A stretch of 64,000 nt of DNA from NCBI GenBank assembly GCA_022449455.1, contig JAKUPL010000005.1, positions 124,001 to 188,000 of the forward strand, read 5' to 3'. The position numbers and the translations under genes were made by a program. Origin of the DNA: Alcanivorax sp. Its GTDB lineage: Bacteria > Pseudomonadota > Gammaproteobacteria > Pseudomonadales > Alcanivoracaceae. Positions 9,080 through 17,751 of the stretch are shown one piece after another. Positions within the stretch are counted from its first letter, which is position 1, and each line of letters starts with the position of its first letter. Under the pieces are notes generated by a model. The model was given only the letters and a program-made list of their open reading frames with translations. It was not told the origin of the DNA and searched no databases.

Positions 9080-10408
9080 ATGGATACTCAATCTCTGTTG
9101 AAACGCATCAAGGAACGGGACCCGCACCACGAGCATTTTCAGCAAGCCGCCCAAAGCCTGCTGAAAAGCATTTCCAGGCCGCTGCGGAAGTACCCGGATC
9201 TCAATGACAACGCCGTCATGGAACGCCTGTTGGAGCCGGAGCGGGTGATTACCTTCCGGGTGCCCTGGATGGATGATCAGGGGCGGCCCCACGTGAACCG
9301 GGGTTTCCGCGTGCAGATGAACGGCGCCCTGGGGCCCTACAAGGGGGGGCTTCGCTTCCATCCGTCGGTGAACCTGGACGTGCTGTCCTTTCTGGCCCTG
9401 GAACAGACCCTCAAGAACGCGCTGACCGGCCTGCCACTGGGTGGCGGCAAGGGCGGCTCGGACTTCGATCCCAAGGGGCGCAGCGACGACGAAATCATGC
9501 GCTTCTGTCAGGCCTTCATGACCGAATTTCACCACCATATGGGCGCCGACACCGATGTGCCCGCCGGCGATATGGGCGTGGGCCCCCGGGAGATCGGCTA
9601 TCTGTTCGGTATGTACCGCAAACTGGGGCGCCGTCACGACGGCGGCTTCACCGGCAAGCAACTCGCCTTCGGCGGCAGCCTGATGCGGGTGGAAGCCACC
9701 GGCTACGGGGTGATTTATTTCCTCGAACACATGCTGGCCAACCAAGGAGAAAGGCTGGACAAAAAAACCGTTGCGATCTCCGGCGCCGGCAACGTGGCGC
9801 GGCACGCCCTGGCGAAAGCGCTGGAAAGTGGCGCCCGCGTGGTCACGCTGTCCGACTCCCAGGGCTTCGTCCACATAAAGAAAGGCTTCACCGACAAACA
9901 CCTGGACGCGGTGGCGGAGATCAAGCAAGGCGGTGGTGCCTTGGGCGATCTGGCGGATCGTTTCAAAGGCGTGCGCTACCACAAGGGACAATCCCCCTGG
10001 GGCGTGGCCTGCGACATTGCCTTGCCCTGCGCCACCCAGAACGAACTGGGCGAGAAGGACGCCCGGGCGCTGGTCAAGAACGGCTGCCAATGGGTGGTCG
10101 AGGGCGCCAACATGCCCTGTTCGTCGGCGGCGGTGAAGGCGCTGCGCGAGGGCGGCGTGACGTTCGGGCCGGGTAAGGCGGCCAACGCCGGTGGCGTGGC
10201 GGTAAGCGGGCTGGAGATGAGCCAGAACAGCCGCCGGGAAAGCTGGTCGGCGGGCGAGGTGGATCAGCGTCTGCGTGAAATCATGGAGCGGGTGCACCGC
10301 CGTTGCCTGGAATACGGCGGCCAGCGCAAAACCGATTACCTGGTGGGGGCGGACATGGCCGGCTATCTGCGGGTGGCGGAAGCCATGGTCGGCCAGGGTA
10401 TCCTCTGA
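9080..10408 (+). CDS. gdhA: NADP-type glutamate dehydrogenase
   Basis: A 442-residue hexameric-type Glu dehydrogenase that aminates 2-oxoglutarate with ammonium. The glutamate/NADP-binding block GPYKGGLRFHP, the catalytic lysine segment LPLGGGKGGSDFDPKG and the Rossmann motif SGAGNVARHA are all present. Length matches bacterial GdhA (~445-450). The ATG follows GTGGAGGG. The gene is monocistronic and ends at a bidirectional terminator shared with the convergent cold-shock gene. Together with the nitrate-responsive locus near the window start it belongs to nitrogen assimilation, though there is no direct linkage. Confidence 0.95.
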   Translation: MDTQSLLKRIKERDPHHEHFQQAAQSLLKSISRPLRKYPDLNDNAVMERLLEPERVITFRVPWMDDQGRPHVNRGFRVQMNGALGPYKGGLRFHPSVNLDVLSFLALEQTLKNALTGLPLGGGKGGSDFDPKGRSDDEIMRFCQAFMTEFHHHMGADTDVPAGDMGVGPREIGYLFGMYRKLGRRHDGGFTGKQLAFGGSLMRVEATGYGVIYFLEHMLANQGERLDKKTVAISGAGNVARHALAKALESGARVVTLSDSQGFVHIKKGFTDKHLDAVAEIKQGGGALGDLADRFKGVRYHKGQSPWGVACDIALPCATQNELGEKDARALVKNGCQWVVEGANMPCSSAAVKALREGGVTFGPGKAANAGGVAVSGLEMSQNSRRESWSAGEVDQRLREIMERVHRRCLEYGGQRKTDYLVGADMAGYLRVAEAMVGQGIL

Positions 10409-10441
10409 CCCCAGCCGTCCGCGCCGGCGACGGCGGCGCAC

Positions 10442-10467
10442 AAAAAACCCCGCCGAGGCGGGGTTTT
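10442..10467. terminator. Bidirectional terminator between gdhA and the cold-shock gene
   Basis: AAAACCCCGCC (10444-10454) and GGCGGGGTTTT (10457-10467) form a perfect 11-bp stem with a 2-nt loop. T-runs lie on both strands (six on the minus strand). A second perfect 9-bp hairpin (10482-10490 with 10503-10511) sits closer to the cold-shock gene. Confidence 0.85.
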
Positions 10468-10519
10468 CCGACCTTGAAAATCACACGGGCGGGCCGACCC
10501 CGGCCCGTGTGTTCAGGTC

Positions 10520-10723
10520 TTACTCAGCGACGACGTTGGCCGCCTGCGGACCTTTCGGACCTTGCTGAATATCGAAGCTTACTTTCTGGCCTTCGGCCAG
10601 AGTGCGGAAGCCGGAGCCGGTGATAGCGCTGAAGTGAACGAAGACATCCGCGCCGCCGTCATCCTGGGAAATGAAACCGAAACCCTTGGATTCGTTGAAC
10701 CATTTAACGGTACCAGTAGCCAT
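10520..10723 (-). CDS. CspA-family cold-shock protein
   Basis: 67 residues forming a single cold-shock OB fold. RNP1 ([10 protein letters not shown]) and RNP2 (DVFVHFSAI) are intact, so it should bind single-stranded RNA/DNA and melt mRNA structure. The gene has its own likely promoter and a ~130-nt leader, as is common for cold-shock genes, although the sequence alone does not show whether expression is temperature controlled. It lies downstream of, and in the same direction as, the wax ester synthase. Confidence 0.95.
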   Translation of the reverse strand: MATGTVKWFNESKGFGFISQDDGGADVFVHFSAITGSGFRTLAEGQKVSFDIQQGPKGPQAANVVAE

Positions 10724-10858
10724 GTGAATCTATACCTCAAAACTTTTCATAGGGTGGTGCTTGCAAACCAGGGGAGGGGTGTTCGGAGACTTCTTGAGCT
10801 TCACGCGGAGGAAGGCAACTACCAAAACAAACCACTGCCACAATCTGCAGCCTTTTCG

Positions 10859-10887
10859 ACTTTACCCCCTTTATGCCGCTACACCAA
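10859..10887 (-). promoter_or_regulatory. Candidate sigma-70 promoter of the cold-shock gene
   Basis: On the minus strand TTGGTG (10887-10882) and TAAAGT (10864-10859) are separated by 17 bp. This predicts a leader of roughly 130 nt before the ATG. The match is moderate at both boxes. Confidence 0.4.
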
Positions 10888-10928
10888 CCTTTTTTTGGCG
10901 GCCCTTTCGGGCCCCGCCGACGGCCCGC

Positions 10929-12299
10929 TTAGCGCAGGCCGGCGGCGATTTCCAGCTCGCGAATGGACTGTTCCAGGTAGTCCAGCAGCCGCTGCATGGA
11001 GGGCAGCGTACGGCGGCAGGCGATCAATCCGAACTCGATCTGGTCCCGGTAGCTGGTCAGCGTCATGTTCAGGGCGATGCGGTCCAGCACCACCGACACC
11101 GGGTATTGCCCGTTGAGCTGGGCGCCGTTCCAGTACAGCGGTTGCTTGGGGCCGGGCACGTTGGAAATGATCACGTTGAACGCCCGCCAGCGCGGCGCCA
11201 GACCGGTGAGCAGGTTGAGCCCGGTGGGCGCCATGCTCAGGGCGGTGAAGTTGAGAATTTCCTCCGGGCTCATTTGCGCGAATCGCTGTTTGGCTTCCTT
11301 CACCGAGGCCTGCACCACACGCAGCCGGTTGGCCGGGTCGCACACATGGGTGCCCAGATTGGCCAGGATCATGGCGATCTGGTTGCCGCCGGCGCTGTCG
11401 TCCTTGCGCAGGGACATGGGCACCATGGCGATCAGCGGCTGGTCGGGCAGGGCATTCTGGCTGATCAGATACTCGCGCAGCGCGTGGCCGCACATGCTCA
11501 GCACCACATCGTTAAGAGTGCAATTGAAGGCGCCGGCCAGCTTTTTCAGGCGCGGCAGGGAATAGCTCTGGGCGGCGAACCGCCGCGAGCCGGTGATGCA
11601 TTGATTGAGTATGGTGTCCGGGGCCTGGAAGATTGACACGAAGTTGGGGTCGTCCTTGGCCTTCTGGGTGACCCGGTAAATCTCCCGGGCCAGCGCCGGC
11701 ACCGTGGCGATTTGGCGGCTGGCGCCGGCGGTCAGCCGGGCCAGGCTGCTGACCGCGTCCACCGGATTGCTCACGCCCCGGCCCCGTTTTTTGGGTTTGT
11801 AGGCCCACACCGGCGGCAGGTCCCGTTCATCCGGATCCGGCGACAGGGCGCGCATGCCCATGCGCATGGCCGAGATGCCGTCCACCATGGAGTGGTGCAC
11901 CTTGGTATAAAGCGCGAACTGCCGGCCGCGAATGCCCTCGATCAGATGCGCCTCCCACAGCGGGCGCTCCCGGTCCAGCAGATTGGAATGCTCGGCGGAC
12001 ACCAGCGACAGCAACTCGCGGATGCGCCCGGGTTTGGGCAGCGCCTCATGGCGGAAGTGATGGTCGATATCGAACTGCTTGTCCTCGTCCCAGTGCCACT
12101 GGCCCCAGCGGCGTCGCAAGCGCTGGTTGAAAGGCGGTTCGGGACGGCAATAATCACGGATCGACTGCGCCAGCTCGCTGACGTACTTGGGACCGGCGCC
12201 CTCGGGAAAAGAAAATAATTGCAACCCTGCCACGTGCATGGGCTGCTGGCGTTTTTCCAGGTACAGAAACAACTGATCCACCGGACTCAGAGTTTTCAT
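10929..12299 (-). CDS. atfA: Wax ester synthase / acyl-CoA:diacylglycerol acyltransferase (WS/DGAT)
   Basis: 456 residues. The catalytic HHSMVDG (HHxxxDG) motif is at residues 135-141, and the C-terminal NVIISNVPGP block of bacterial WS/DGATs is present. It esterifies acyl-CoA with fatty alcohols or diacylglycerol to make storage wax esters and triacylglycerols at the inner membrane. From memory the sequence is close to A. borkumensis AtfA1 along its whole length (for example LSPVDQLFLxLEKRQQPMHV at the N-terminus), which is the best organism marker in the window. It is divergent from the secreted nuclease gene; the intervening ~195 bp holds no other gene. Confidence 0.95.
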   Translation of the reverse strand: MKTLSPVDQLFLYLEKRQQPMHVAGLQLFSFPEGAGPKYVSELAQSIRDYCRPEPPFNQRLRRRWGQWHWDEDKQFDIDHHFRHEALPKPGRIRELLSLVSAEHSNLLDRERPLWEAHLIEGIRGRQFALYTKVHHSMVDGISAMRMGMRALSPDPDERDLPPVWAYKPKKRGRGVSNPVDAVSSLARLTAGASRQIATVPALAREIYRVTQKAKDDPNFVSIFQAPDTILNQCITGSRRFAAQSYSLPRLKKLAGAFNCTLNDVVLSMCGHALREYLISQNALPDQPLIAMVPMSLRKDDSAGGNQIAMILANLGTHVCDPANRLRVVQASVKEAKQRFAQMSPEEILNFTALSMAPTGLNLLTGLAPRWRAFNVIISNVPGPKQPLYWNGAQLNGQYPVSVVLDRIALNMTLTSYRDQIEFGLIACRRTLPSMQRLLDYLEQSIRELEIAAGLR

Positions 12300-12494
12300 G
12301 CCATCCTCATTTGTTATTGCCGTCCCGCTCGGGAACAGGACGCGCTATCTCCTTGGCGTTCCGGGCCATGGTAGCAGAGCGGCAACGGTCCTGGCTGTGC
12401 TTTCCCGGGCCAACGCCATGGCGCCATGGTCAGAGCCGTGCAAGAAGACTGCCATGCTGGCTCAATGGGCCGGTCACTGTATGTGGAACCCTCT

Positions 12495-14297
12495 ATGAAA
12501 CGCCCGATGCTGTTGTTGATCACGCTGTTGCTGGCGGCCCTGGCCGGCACGGTCGCGGCGGACGCCGCCGGCGCCTGTGGCGAGCCGGTCACCCGCATCG
12601 CCGCGATCCAGGGCCGCGCCGACGTCTCGCCGAGGGTGGGTGAAAGCCTGGCCATCGAGGCGGTGGTCACCGCCGCCTACCCGGACCTGGATGGCTTCTA
12701 TGTCATGGAACCGGAGGCGCTGCGCGACGACGATCCGGCCACGTCGGAGGGATTGTTCGTGTACCAACCGGGGGCTCGCGTGAACGCCGGCGACCGGTTG
12801 CGGGTGACCGGCACGGTGGAGGAATACCATGGCCTGACCCAGCTCCGCGCCACCGGGCGGCGCCTGTGCGAACGGAACGTGCCGGTGGCGCCGGTACCCC
12901 TGATGCTGCCATTCGCCGATCCCGCCGATCGGGAGGCCCTGGAAGGCATGCTGGTGAGCGTGGCGCAGCCGCTCACCGTGAGCGATACCCATGAACTGGC
13001 CCGCTACGGCAGCCTCACGCTGAGCCACGGGCGCCTGTTCATTCCCACCCAGGTGGCGGCGCCCGGCGCGCCGGCCCGGGCGGTACGAGCGGCCAACGCC
13101 CTGAACCGGATACAGCTGGATGACGGCTCCCACGTCGGCAACCCGGCCACGGTGAGGTATCCGCGCGGCGGCCTGGCCGCCAACAATCCCCTACGGGCCG
13201 GTTACCGGACCCGTCCTTTTCAGGCGGTGCTGACCTACGGCTTCCAGGCCTGGCGGCTGCAGCCGGTGGGCGAAGTGCGCTTCGACGCCGCCAATCCCCG
13301 GTCGCCGGCGCCGCCGCGCGCGCCGGGCAGCGACCTGCGGGTGGCGGCCTTCAATGTGCTGAATTACTTCAACGGCGACGGCGATGGTGGCGAGGGCGGC
13401 GGCTTTCCCACCGCCCGAGGCGCGATCAGCGCCGAAGAGCTGGCCCGCCAGCAGGCCAAACTGGTGGCCGCCCTCAAGGGGCTGGACGCCGATGTGGTGG
13501 GGCTGATGGAGCTGGAGAACGACGGCTACGGCGCCGACGCCGCCCTGGCGCAACTGACCGCCGCCCTGGGGCCGGACTGGCGCTACGTGAATCCGGGCCG
13601 GGAACGGCTGGGCGGCGACGCCATCGCGGTGGGCCTGATCTACCGCCATGGCGTGGTGGAGGCGCTGGGCCGCGCCGCCACCACCGACGCCGGCGCCTTT
13701 CGCACCGGCGGCCACCGGTTGCCGCTGGCGCAAACTTTCCGCCCGCGCGGCGGCGGCCAGGCCATCACCGTGGTGGTCAACCATTTCAAGTCCAAGGGCG
13801 GCTGCCCGGGTCGCGGCGAGAACGCGGAACGGGGGGATCTCCAGGGCTGCTGGAACGCGGCGAGGGTGGCCGCCGCCGGGCAATTGCTGAGCTGGCTGAA
13901 AGGCGACCCCACCGGCACCGGAAAGGCGCCCTGGCTGATCATTGGTGACCTCAACAGCTATCCCCGGGAAGATCCGATCACCCGGCTGCGCGACGCCGGC
14001 CTGGTGGATCTGATCCGGCGGTTCCAGGGGCCGGAGACCTACACCTACACGTACCGGGGCGAGGCCGGCTACCTGGACCATGCCCTGGCCTCGGAAGGCC
14101 TCATGGACCGGGTGCTCGCCGCCGGCCCCTGGCCGATCAACGCCGACGAACCGGTGGCGTTCGATTACCGCCTGCCGGGCTTTCAAAGTGCCGATCAGCA
14201 TCGCCGTTACTACGCCCCGGATCCCTGGCGGGCTTCGGACCACGATCCGGTGTTCGTGGACCTGAGGCTGACGTCACCGGCGGACGACGCTCACTGA
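12495..14297 (+). CDS. Secreted ExeM/NucH-type endonuclease (endonuclease/exonuclease/phosphatase fold)
   Basis: About 600 residues from the ATG at 12495, which begins a clear signal peptide (MKRPMLLLITLLLAALAGTV, cleavage near AADA). An OB-like N-terminal part (~30-260) is followed by an EEP nuclease domain from DLRVAAFNVLNYFNGDG. Catalytic-type blocks GLMELENDGYG, NHFKSKGG, GDLNSYPRED and the terminal SDHDPVFVDL are present. Such nucleases degrade extracellular DNA for phosphate or nucleotide scavenging and biofilm remodelling. There is an in-frame upstream start at 12426, but it would bury the signal peptide. It is tandem with a HAD phosphatase gene. Confidence 0.9.
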   Translation: MKRPMLLLITLLLAALAGTVAADAAGACGEPVTRIAAIQGRADVSPRVGESLAIEAVVTAAYPDLDGFYVMEPEALRDDDPATSEGLFVYQPGARVNAGDRLRVTGTVEEYHGLTQLRATGRRLCERNVPVAPVPLMLPFADPADREALEGMLVSVAQPLTVSDTHELARYGSLTLSHGRLFIPTQVAAPGAPARAVRAANALNRIQLDDGSHVGNPATVRYPRGGLAANNPLRAGYRTRPFQAVLTYGFQAWRLQPVGEVRFDAANPRSPAPPRAPGSDLRVAAFNVLNYFNGDGDGGEGGGFPTARGAISAEELARQQAKLVAALKGLDADVVGLMELENDGYGADAALAQLTAALGPDWRYVNPGRERLGGDAIAVGLIYRHGVVEALGRAATTDAGAFRTGGHRLPLAQTFRPRGGGQAITVVVNHFKSKGGCPGRGENAERGDLQGCWNAARVAAAGQLLSWLKGDPTGTGKAPWLIIGDLNSYPREDPITRLRDAGLVDLIRRFQGPETYTYTYRGEAGYLDHALASEGLMDRVLAAGPWPINADEPVAFDYRLPGFQSADQHRRYYAPDPWRASDHDPVFVDLRLTSPADDAH

Positions 14298-14352
14298 GCT
14301 TTACGGTCCGCAGGTGTACCCTGCGAGCTTCCGTTCCTGCCAAGGAGTTGCC

Positions 14353-14934
14353 ATGTCGCCCCGTCGTTTCCAGGCCCTGCTGTTCGATCTGGACGGAACC
14401 CTGGTGGACAGCCAGCTGGATTTCGCGGCGTTGCGTCGCGAGCTGGGTTTTCCCGAGGGCATCGGTGTACTTGAACACCTGCAAACCCTGGCGCCGCTGG
14501 CGGCGGCCCGGGCCCGGGCGGTGATCGACCGGCATGAGCAGGAGGGCGCCGCCGCCGCCCGCTGGATCGACGGCGCCGAGGCGCTGCTCGCCACGCTGCA
14601 CCAACGGGGCGTGCCCACCGCGATTCTGACCCGCAACAGCCGCGCCGCCGTGGCGCGCACCCACGACGTGCTCAACCTGCCGGTGGATCTGATCCTGACG
14701 CGGGAGGATTGCGCGCCCAAACCGGACCCGGAGGGTCTGCTGCGCATCGCTGACCGGCTACGGCTGGTGCCGGCGGAGTGCTTGTACGTGGGGGATTTCG
14801 TCTACGATCTGCAGGCCGCCCGCAACGCCGGCATGGCGGCGGGGCTGCTGCTTAATGGTGGTAACCGGCGCTTCACCGATCAGGCCGACGTGGTGGTCGG
14901 CCATCTCGGTGAACTGCTGGACTGGCTGGTCTGA
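14353..14934 (+). CDS. HAD-superfamily phosphatase (Gph/PGP-like)
   Basis: 193 residues with HAD motif I DLDGTLVDS (Asp12 nucleophile, Asp14), motif II ILTRNS, motif III lysine in CAPKPDPEG and motif IV GDFVYDLQAA. This is a Mg-dependent phosphomonoesterase with a helical cap between motifs I and II, resembling phosphoglycolate or small-sugar phosphatases. ATG 14353 follows CAAGGAG; an upstream in-frame start lacks an RBS. It converges on the acyl-CoA dehydrogenase gene with no gap between the stop codons. Substrate unknown. Confidence 0.85.
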   Translation: MSPRRFQALLFDLDGTLVDSQLDFAALRRELGFPEGIGVLEHLQTLAPLAAARARAVIDRHEQEGAAAARWIDGAEALLATLHQRGVPTAILTRNSRAAVARTHDVLNLPVDLILTREDCAPKPDPEGLLRIADRLRLVPAECLYVGDFVYDLQAARNAGMAAGLLLNGGNRRFTDQADVVVGHLGELLDWLV

Positions 14935-16749
14935 TTACTCGTAGTCGAACGAGAAATGTTCCGGCGCCAGCTGCATGGTGCTCTTGGTGGACTTGAGGGC
15001 GGCGTCCGCGTGGCCCTTGGCGGTGGGCAGCATGCGCTCGAAGAAGAATTCCGCGGTGGCCAGCTTGGCCTGGTAGAACTCCTTGGGTTCGTTGCCGCCG
15101 TGGGCCAGTTTGTCCTGCGCCACCTTGGCCTGCAGGGCCCAGAAGTAGGCCATCATGGCGTAGCCGGAATACATCAGGAAATCGTAGCTGGCGGTACCGA
15201 CCATCTCCCGGTCCTTGGCGGCGACCAGCATGATGCGGGTGGTCAGGTAGTTCCACTCGGCGGCGATCTTCAGCAGCTTCCAGGCGTACGGGCGCAGCTC
15301 GCCGTCGGTGAGGTGCTTGCGGCCGAAATCGAGCAGCTTCCTGGAGAAATCCCGCACGCATTTGCCACGGCTGGACAGCAGCACCTTGCGGCCCAGCAAA
15401 TCCAGAGCCTGGATGCCGGTGGTGCCTTCATAGAGCGTGGCGATGCGTGCATCGCGCACGATCTGCTCCATACCGTGTTCCTTGATGTAGCCGTGGCCGC
15501 CGAATACCTGCATGGCGTCGTTGGCGACTTCCAGCCCCTTTTCGGTGAGGAAGCCCTTGAGGATCGGGGTCAGGAAACCGAGCTCGCTGTCCCAGCGGTC
15601 GTACTTGTCCTGGTCGTCCTCGAGGATGCCGGAGATCATATGGTCGGCGTACTGGGCGGCGAAGTAGATCATCGCCCGGCCGCCTTCGGCGATGGCCTTC
15701 TGCTTGAGCAACATGCGGCGCACGTCGCCGTGGTGAATCAGGGCGTCGGCCACCGCGTCCGGGTCCTTCTTGCCGGACAGGGCGCGCATGGAGCGGCGCT
15801 CCTTGGCGTAGGGCAGGGAGCCCTGGTAGGCCAGCTCGGCGTGGGCGATGCCCTGGCAGGCGGTGCCGATACGCGCCGAGTTCATGAAGGTGAACATGCA
15901 CTCCAGGCCCTGGTTGGCCGGGCCGATCAGGTAACCGGTGGCGCCGTCGAAGTTGATCACGCAGGTAGCGGACGCCTTGATGCCCATTTTCTTTTCCAGC
16001 GAGCCGCAGGCCACGCCGTTGTCCTCGCCGATCTGGCCGGGCAGGTACTTGGGCACGATGAACAGGGAGATGCCCTTGGTGCCCTTGGGCGCGTCCGGCA
16101 AGCGGGCCAGCACGATGTGCACGATGTTCTCGGTCAGGTCGTGATCGCCGGAGGAAATGAAGATCTTGGTGCCGGTGAGCTTGTAGGAGCCGTCGTCCTG
16201 GGGCTCGGCCTTGGTTTTCACCTGGCCCAGGTCGGTGCCGCACTGGGGCTCGGTGAGGCACATGGTGCCCGCCCAGGTGCCCTCGGTGAGCTTGCTCAGA
16301 TAAGTCTGTTTCTGCTCTTCATCGCCGTGCAGCTGAATGGTGTTCATGGCGCCCAGGGACAGGCCCGGGTACATGGCGAAGGACCAGTTGGCGGCGCCCA
16401 GCATTTCCTGCTTGAACAGGTTCAGGGACATGGGCAGCCCCTGGCCACCGTACTCGGTGGGGTGGGACAGGCCCTGCCAGCCGCCGGCCACGTACTCCTG
16501 GTAGGCTTCCTTGTAGCCCTTGGGCGTGGTCACCTGCCCGTCTTCCAGCTTGCAACCTTCCTCGTCGCCGCTCTGGTAGAGCGGCGCGATGGTGTTTTCA
16601 CACAGGCGCGCCAGTTCGCCGAGAATCGCCTCCACCATATCCGGAGTGGCTTCCTCGCCGTTGGGCAGGGTCTTGTAGTGACTCTCGAAGTCGAACACTT
16701 CGTTGATCAGGAAGCGCATGTCGCGCAGGGGAGCCTTGTAGGTCGGCAT
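14935..16749 (-). CDS. Acyl-CoA dehydrogenase with C-terminal extension (FadE/DmdC-like)
   Basis: 604 residues from the ATG at 16749, longer than the ~380 residues of simple acyl-CoA dehydrogenases. This matches the family with an extra N-terminal segment and C-terminal domain (also annotated as 3-methylmercaptopropionyl-CoA dehydrogenase DmdC). The FAD/acyl-CoA signature MCLTEPQCGTDLG and the C-terminal YEGTTGIQALDLLGRKVL are intact. It probably does the first alpha-beta oxidation step on fatty acyl-CoA, feeding electrons to ETF. An in-frame extension to 17016 is unlikely because the ATG has an AGAGAG RBS and the usual MPTYKAPLRD start. Confidence 0.9.
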   Translation of the reverse strand: MPTYKAPLRDMRFLINEVFDFESHYKTLPNGEEATPDMVEAILGELARLCENTIAPLYQSGDEEGCKLEDGQVTTPKGYKEAYQEYVAGGWQGLSHPTEYGGQGLPMSLNLFKQEMLGAANWSFAMYPGLSLGAMNTIQLHGDEEQKQTYLSKLTEGTWAGTMCLTEPQCGTDLGQVKTKAEPQDDGSYKLTGTKIFISSGDHDLTENIVHIVLARLPDAPKGTKGISLFIVPKYLPGQIGEDNGVACGSLEKKMGIKASATCVINFDGATGYLIGPANQGLECMFTFMNSARIGTACQGIAHAELAYQGSLPYAKERRSMRALSGKKDPDAVADALIHHGDVRRMLLKQKAIAEGGRAMIYFAAQYADHMISGILEDDQDKYDRWDSELGFLTPILKGFLTEKGLEVANDAMQVFGGHGYIKEHGMEQIVRDARIATLYEGTTGIQALDLLGRKVLLSSRGKCVRDFSRKLLDFGRKHLTDGELRPYAWKLLKIAAEWNYLTTRIMLVAAKDREMVGTASYDFLMYSGYAMMAYFWALQAKVAQDKLAHGGNEPKEFYQAKLATAEFFFERMLPTAKGHADAALKSTKSTMQLAPEHFSFDYE

Positions 16750-16927
16750 AGCATACTCTCTGTTCGCAATGCGGGCCCGCGCCCGTGTCGGGCAGGGTCG
16801 TCGTATGGCAGGCAATGTTAGCGAACGAGCGTTGACTGACATTGACGGCGAAGCGAAGGCCGCCGGCTGTAGGGTGAATCGCCGGTCATGCCTTCGATTG
16901 CGAACAGGTATGCACAAACCGGAAAGG

Positions 16928-17740
16928 TCAGCCTTGCTTGCCTTTCCAGCTGTACATGGAGGTGGACACACCGGTGCGTCGCGCCACCTGGTCCCACAGA
17001 CGGCGGGGCAGTACACCCTTGAGCAGCTCCACGGAGCGGGCCATGGGCGGCTCGATCACGAACGCCTCGCCCCTGGCGACGCCGCGCAGAATGCTGTCGG
17101 CCACCCGGTCCGGGGTCAGCATGGGGGAGAACAGCGGCGTCTTGACGCCCTTGAACATGCCGGTGGCGATATAGCTCGGGCACACCGTGGTCACTTTCAC
17201 ATGGCGCTCGCCCCGCTCCGCCAGTTCCAGACGCAGGGACTCCGAAAAGCCCACCACCGCCCACTTGCTGGCCGCGTAGGTGCTGCCATAGGGCAGGCCG
17301 ATAAAGGCGGAGGCGCTGGCGATGTTGACCAGGTGGGCACGGTCGGCGGCCAGCAGATCCGCCATGAAGGCGTGGCTGCAGGCCATCAGGCCCTCGGCGT
17401 TGACCTTGAAGGTGTCCAGGTGCTGCTGCAGATCGACCTGCTCGAACTCGCCACCGTGGACCACGCCGGCGTTGTTCACCAGGATGCTGACCGGGCCCCG
17501 TTCCTCGTGCAATTGGTCGCGAAATTTCGCGATCGAGGCGATTTTGCTCACGTCCAGGGTATAAGCATGGGCGTTGCCGCCGGCATTGGTGATGTGATCC
17601 ACCACCTCGCGGGCGGCGGCGATGCGCCGGGCGGTCACGATCACCTCGGCGCCACGGGCGGCGAACTTCTCCGCCATCAACTGACCGATGCCCGCGCCGG
17701 CGCCGGTGATCAGGACACGATGGTTGTCGAAACGGGTCAT
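16928..17740 (-). CDS. Short-chain dehydrogenase/reductase
   Basis: 270 residues, classical SDR. NAD(P)-binding GAGAGIG is near the N-terminus, followed by LVNNAGVVHGG, the catalytic Ser in NIASASAF, and the YAASK (YxxxK) pair. It starts 11 bp after the stop of the upstream antiporter gene, so the two are probably co-transcribed. The acyl-CoA dehydrogenase follows after 178 bp. Substrate unknown; a hydroxyacyl or alcohol substrate is a guess from the surroundings. Confidence 0.88.
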   Translation of the reverse strand: MTRFDNHRVLITGAGAGIGQLMAEKFAARGAEVIVTARRIAAAREVVDHITNAGGNAHAYTLDVSKIASIAKFRDQLHEERGPVSILVNNAGVVHGGEFEQVDLQQHLDTFKVNAEGLMACSHAFMADLLAADRAHLVNIASASAFIGLPYGSTYAASKWAVVGFSESLRLELAERGERHVKVTTVCPSYIATGMFKGVKTPLFSPMLTPDRVADSILRGVARGEAFVIEPPMARSVELLKGVLPRRLWDQVARRTGVSTSMYSWKGKQG

Positions 17741-17751
17741 GGGTCCATCCT

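Noticed and set aside
10882-10930. Terminator for the wax ester synthase at the GGCCC-GAAA-GGGCC hairpin
   Set aside because: On the minus strand the hairpin is followed by A residues, not T, so it is in the wrong orientation for termination there.
16801-16860. AACGAGCGTT palindrome upstream of the acyl-CoA dehydrogenase, considered as a fatty-acid regulator site
   Set aside because: Only a 10-bp match with no flanking symmetry; does not fit the FadR or PsrA consensus well enough.
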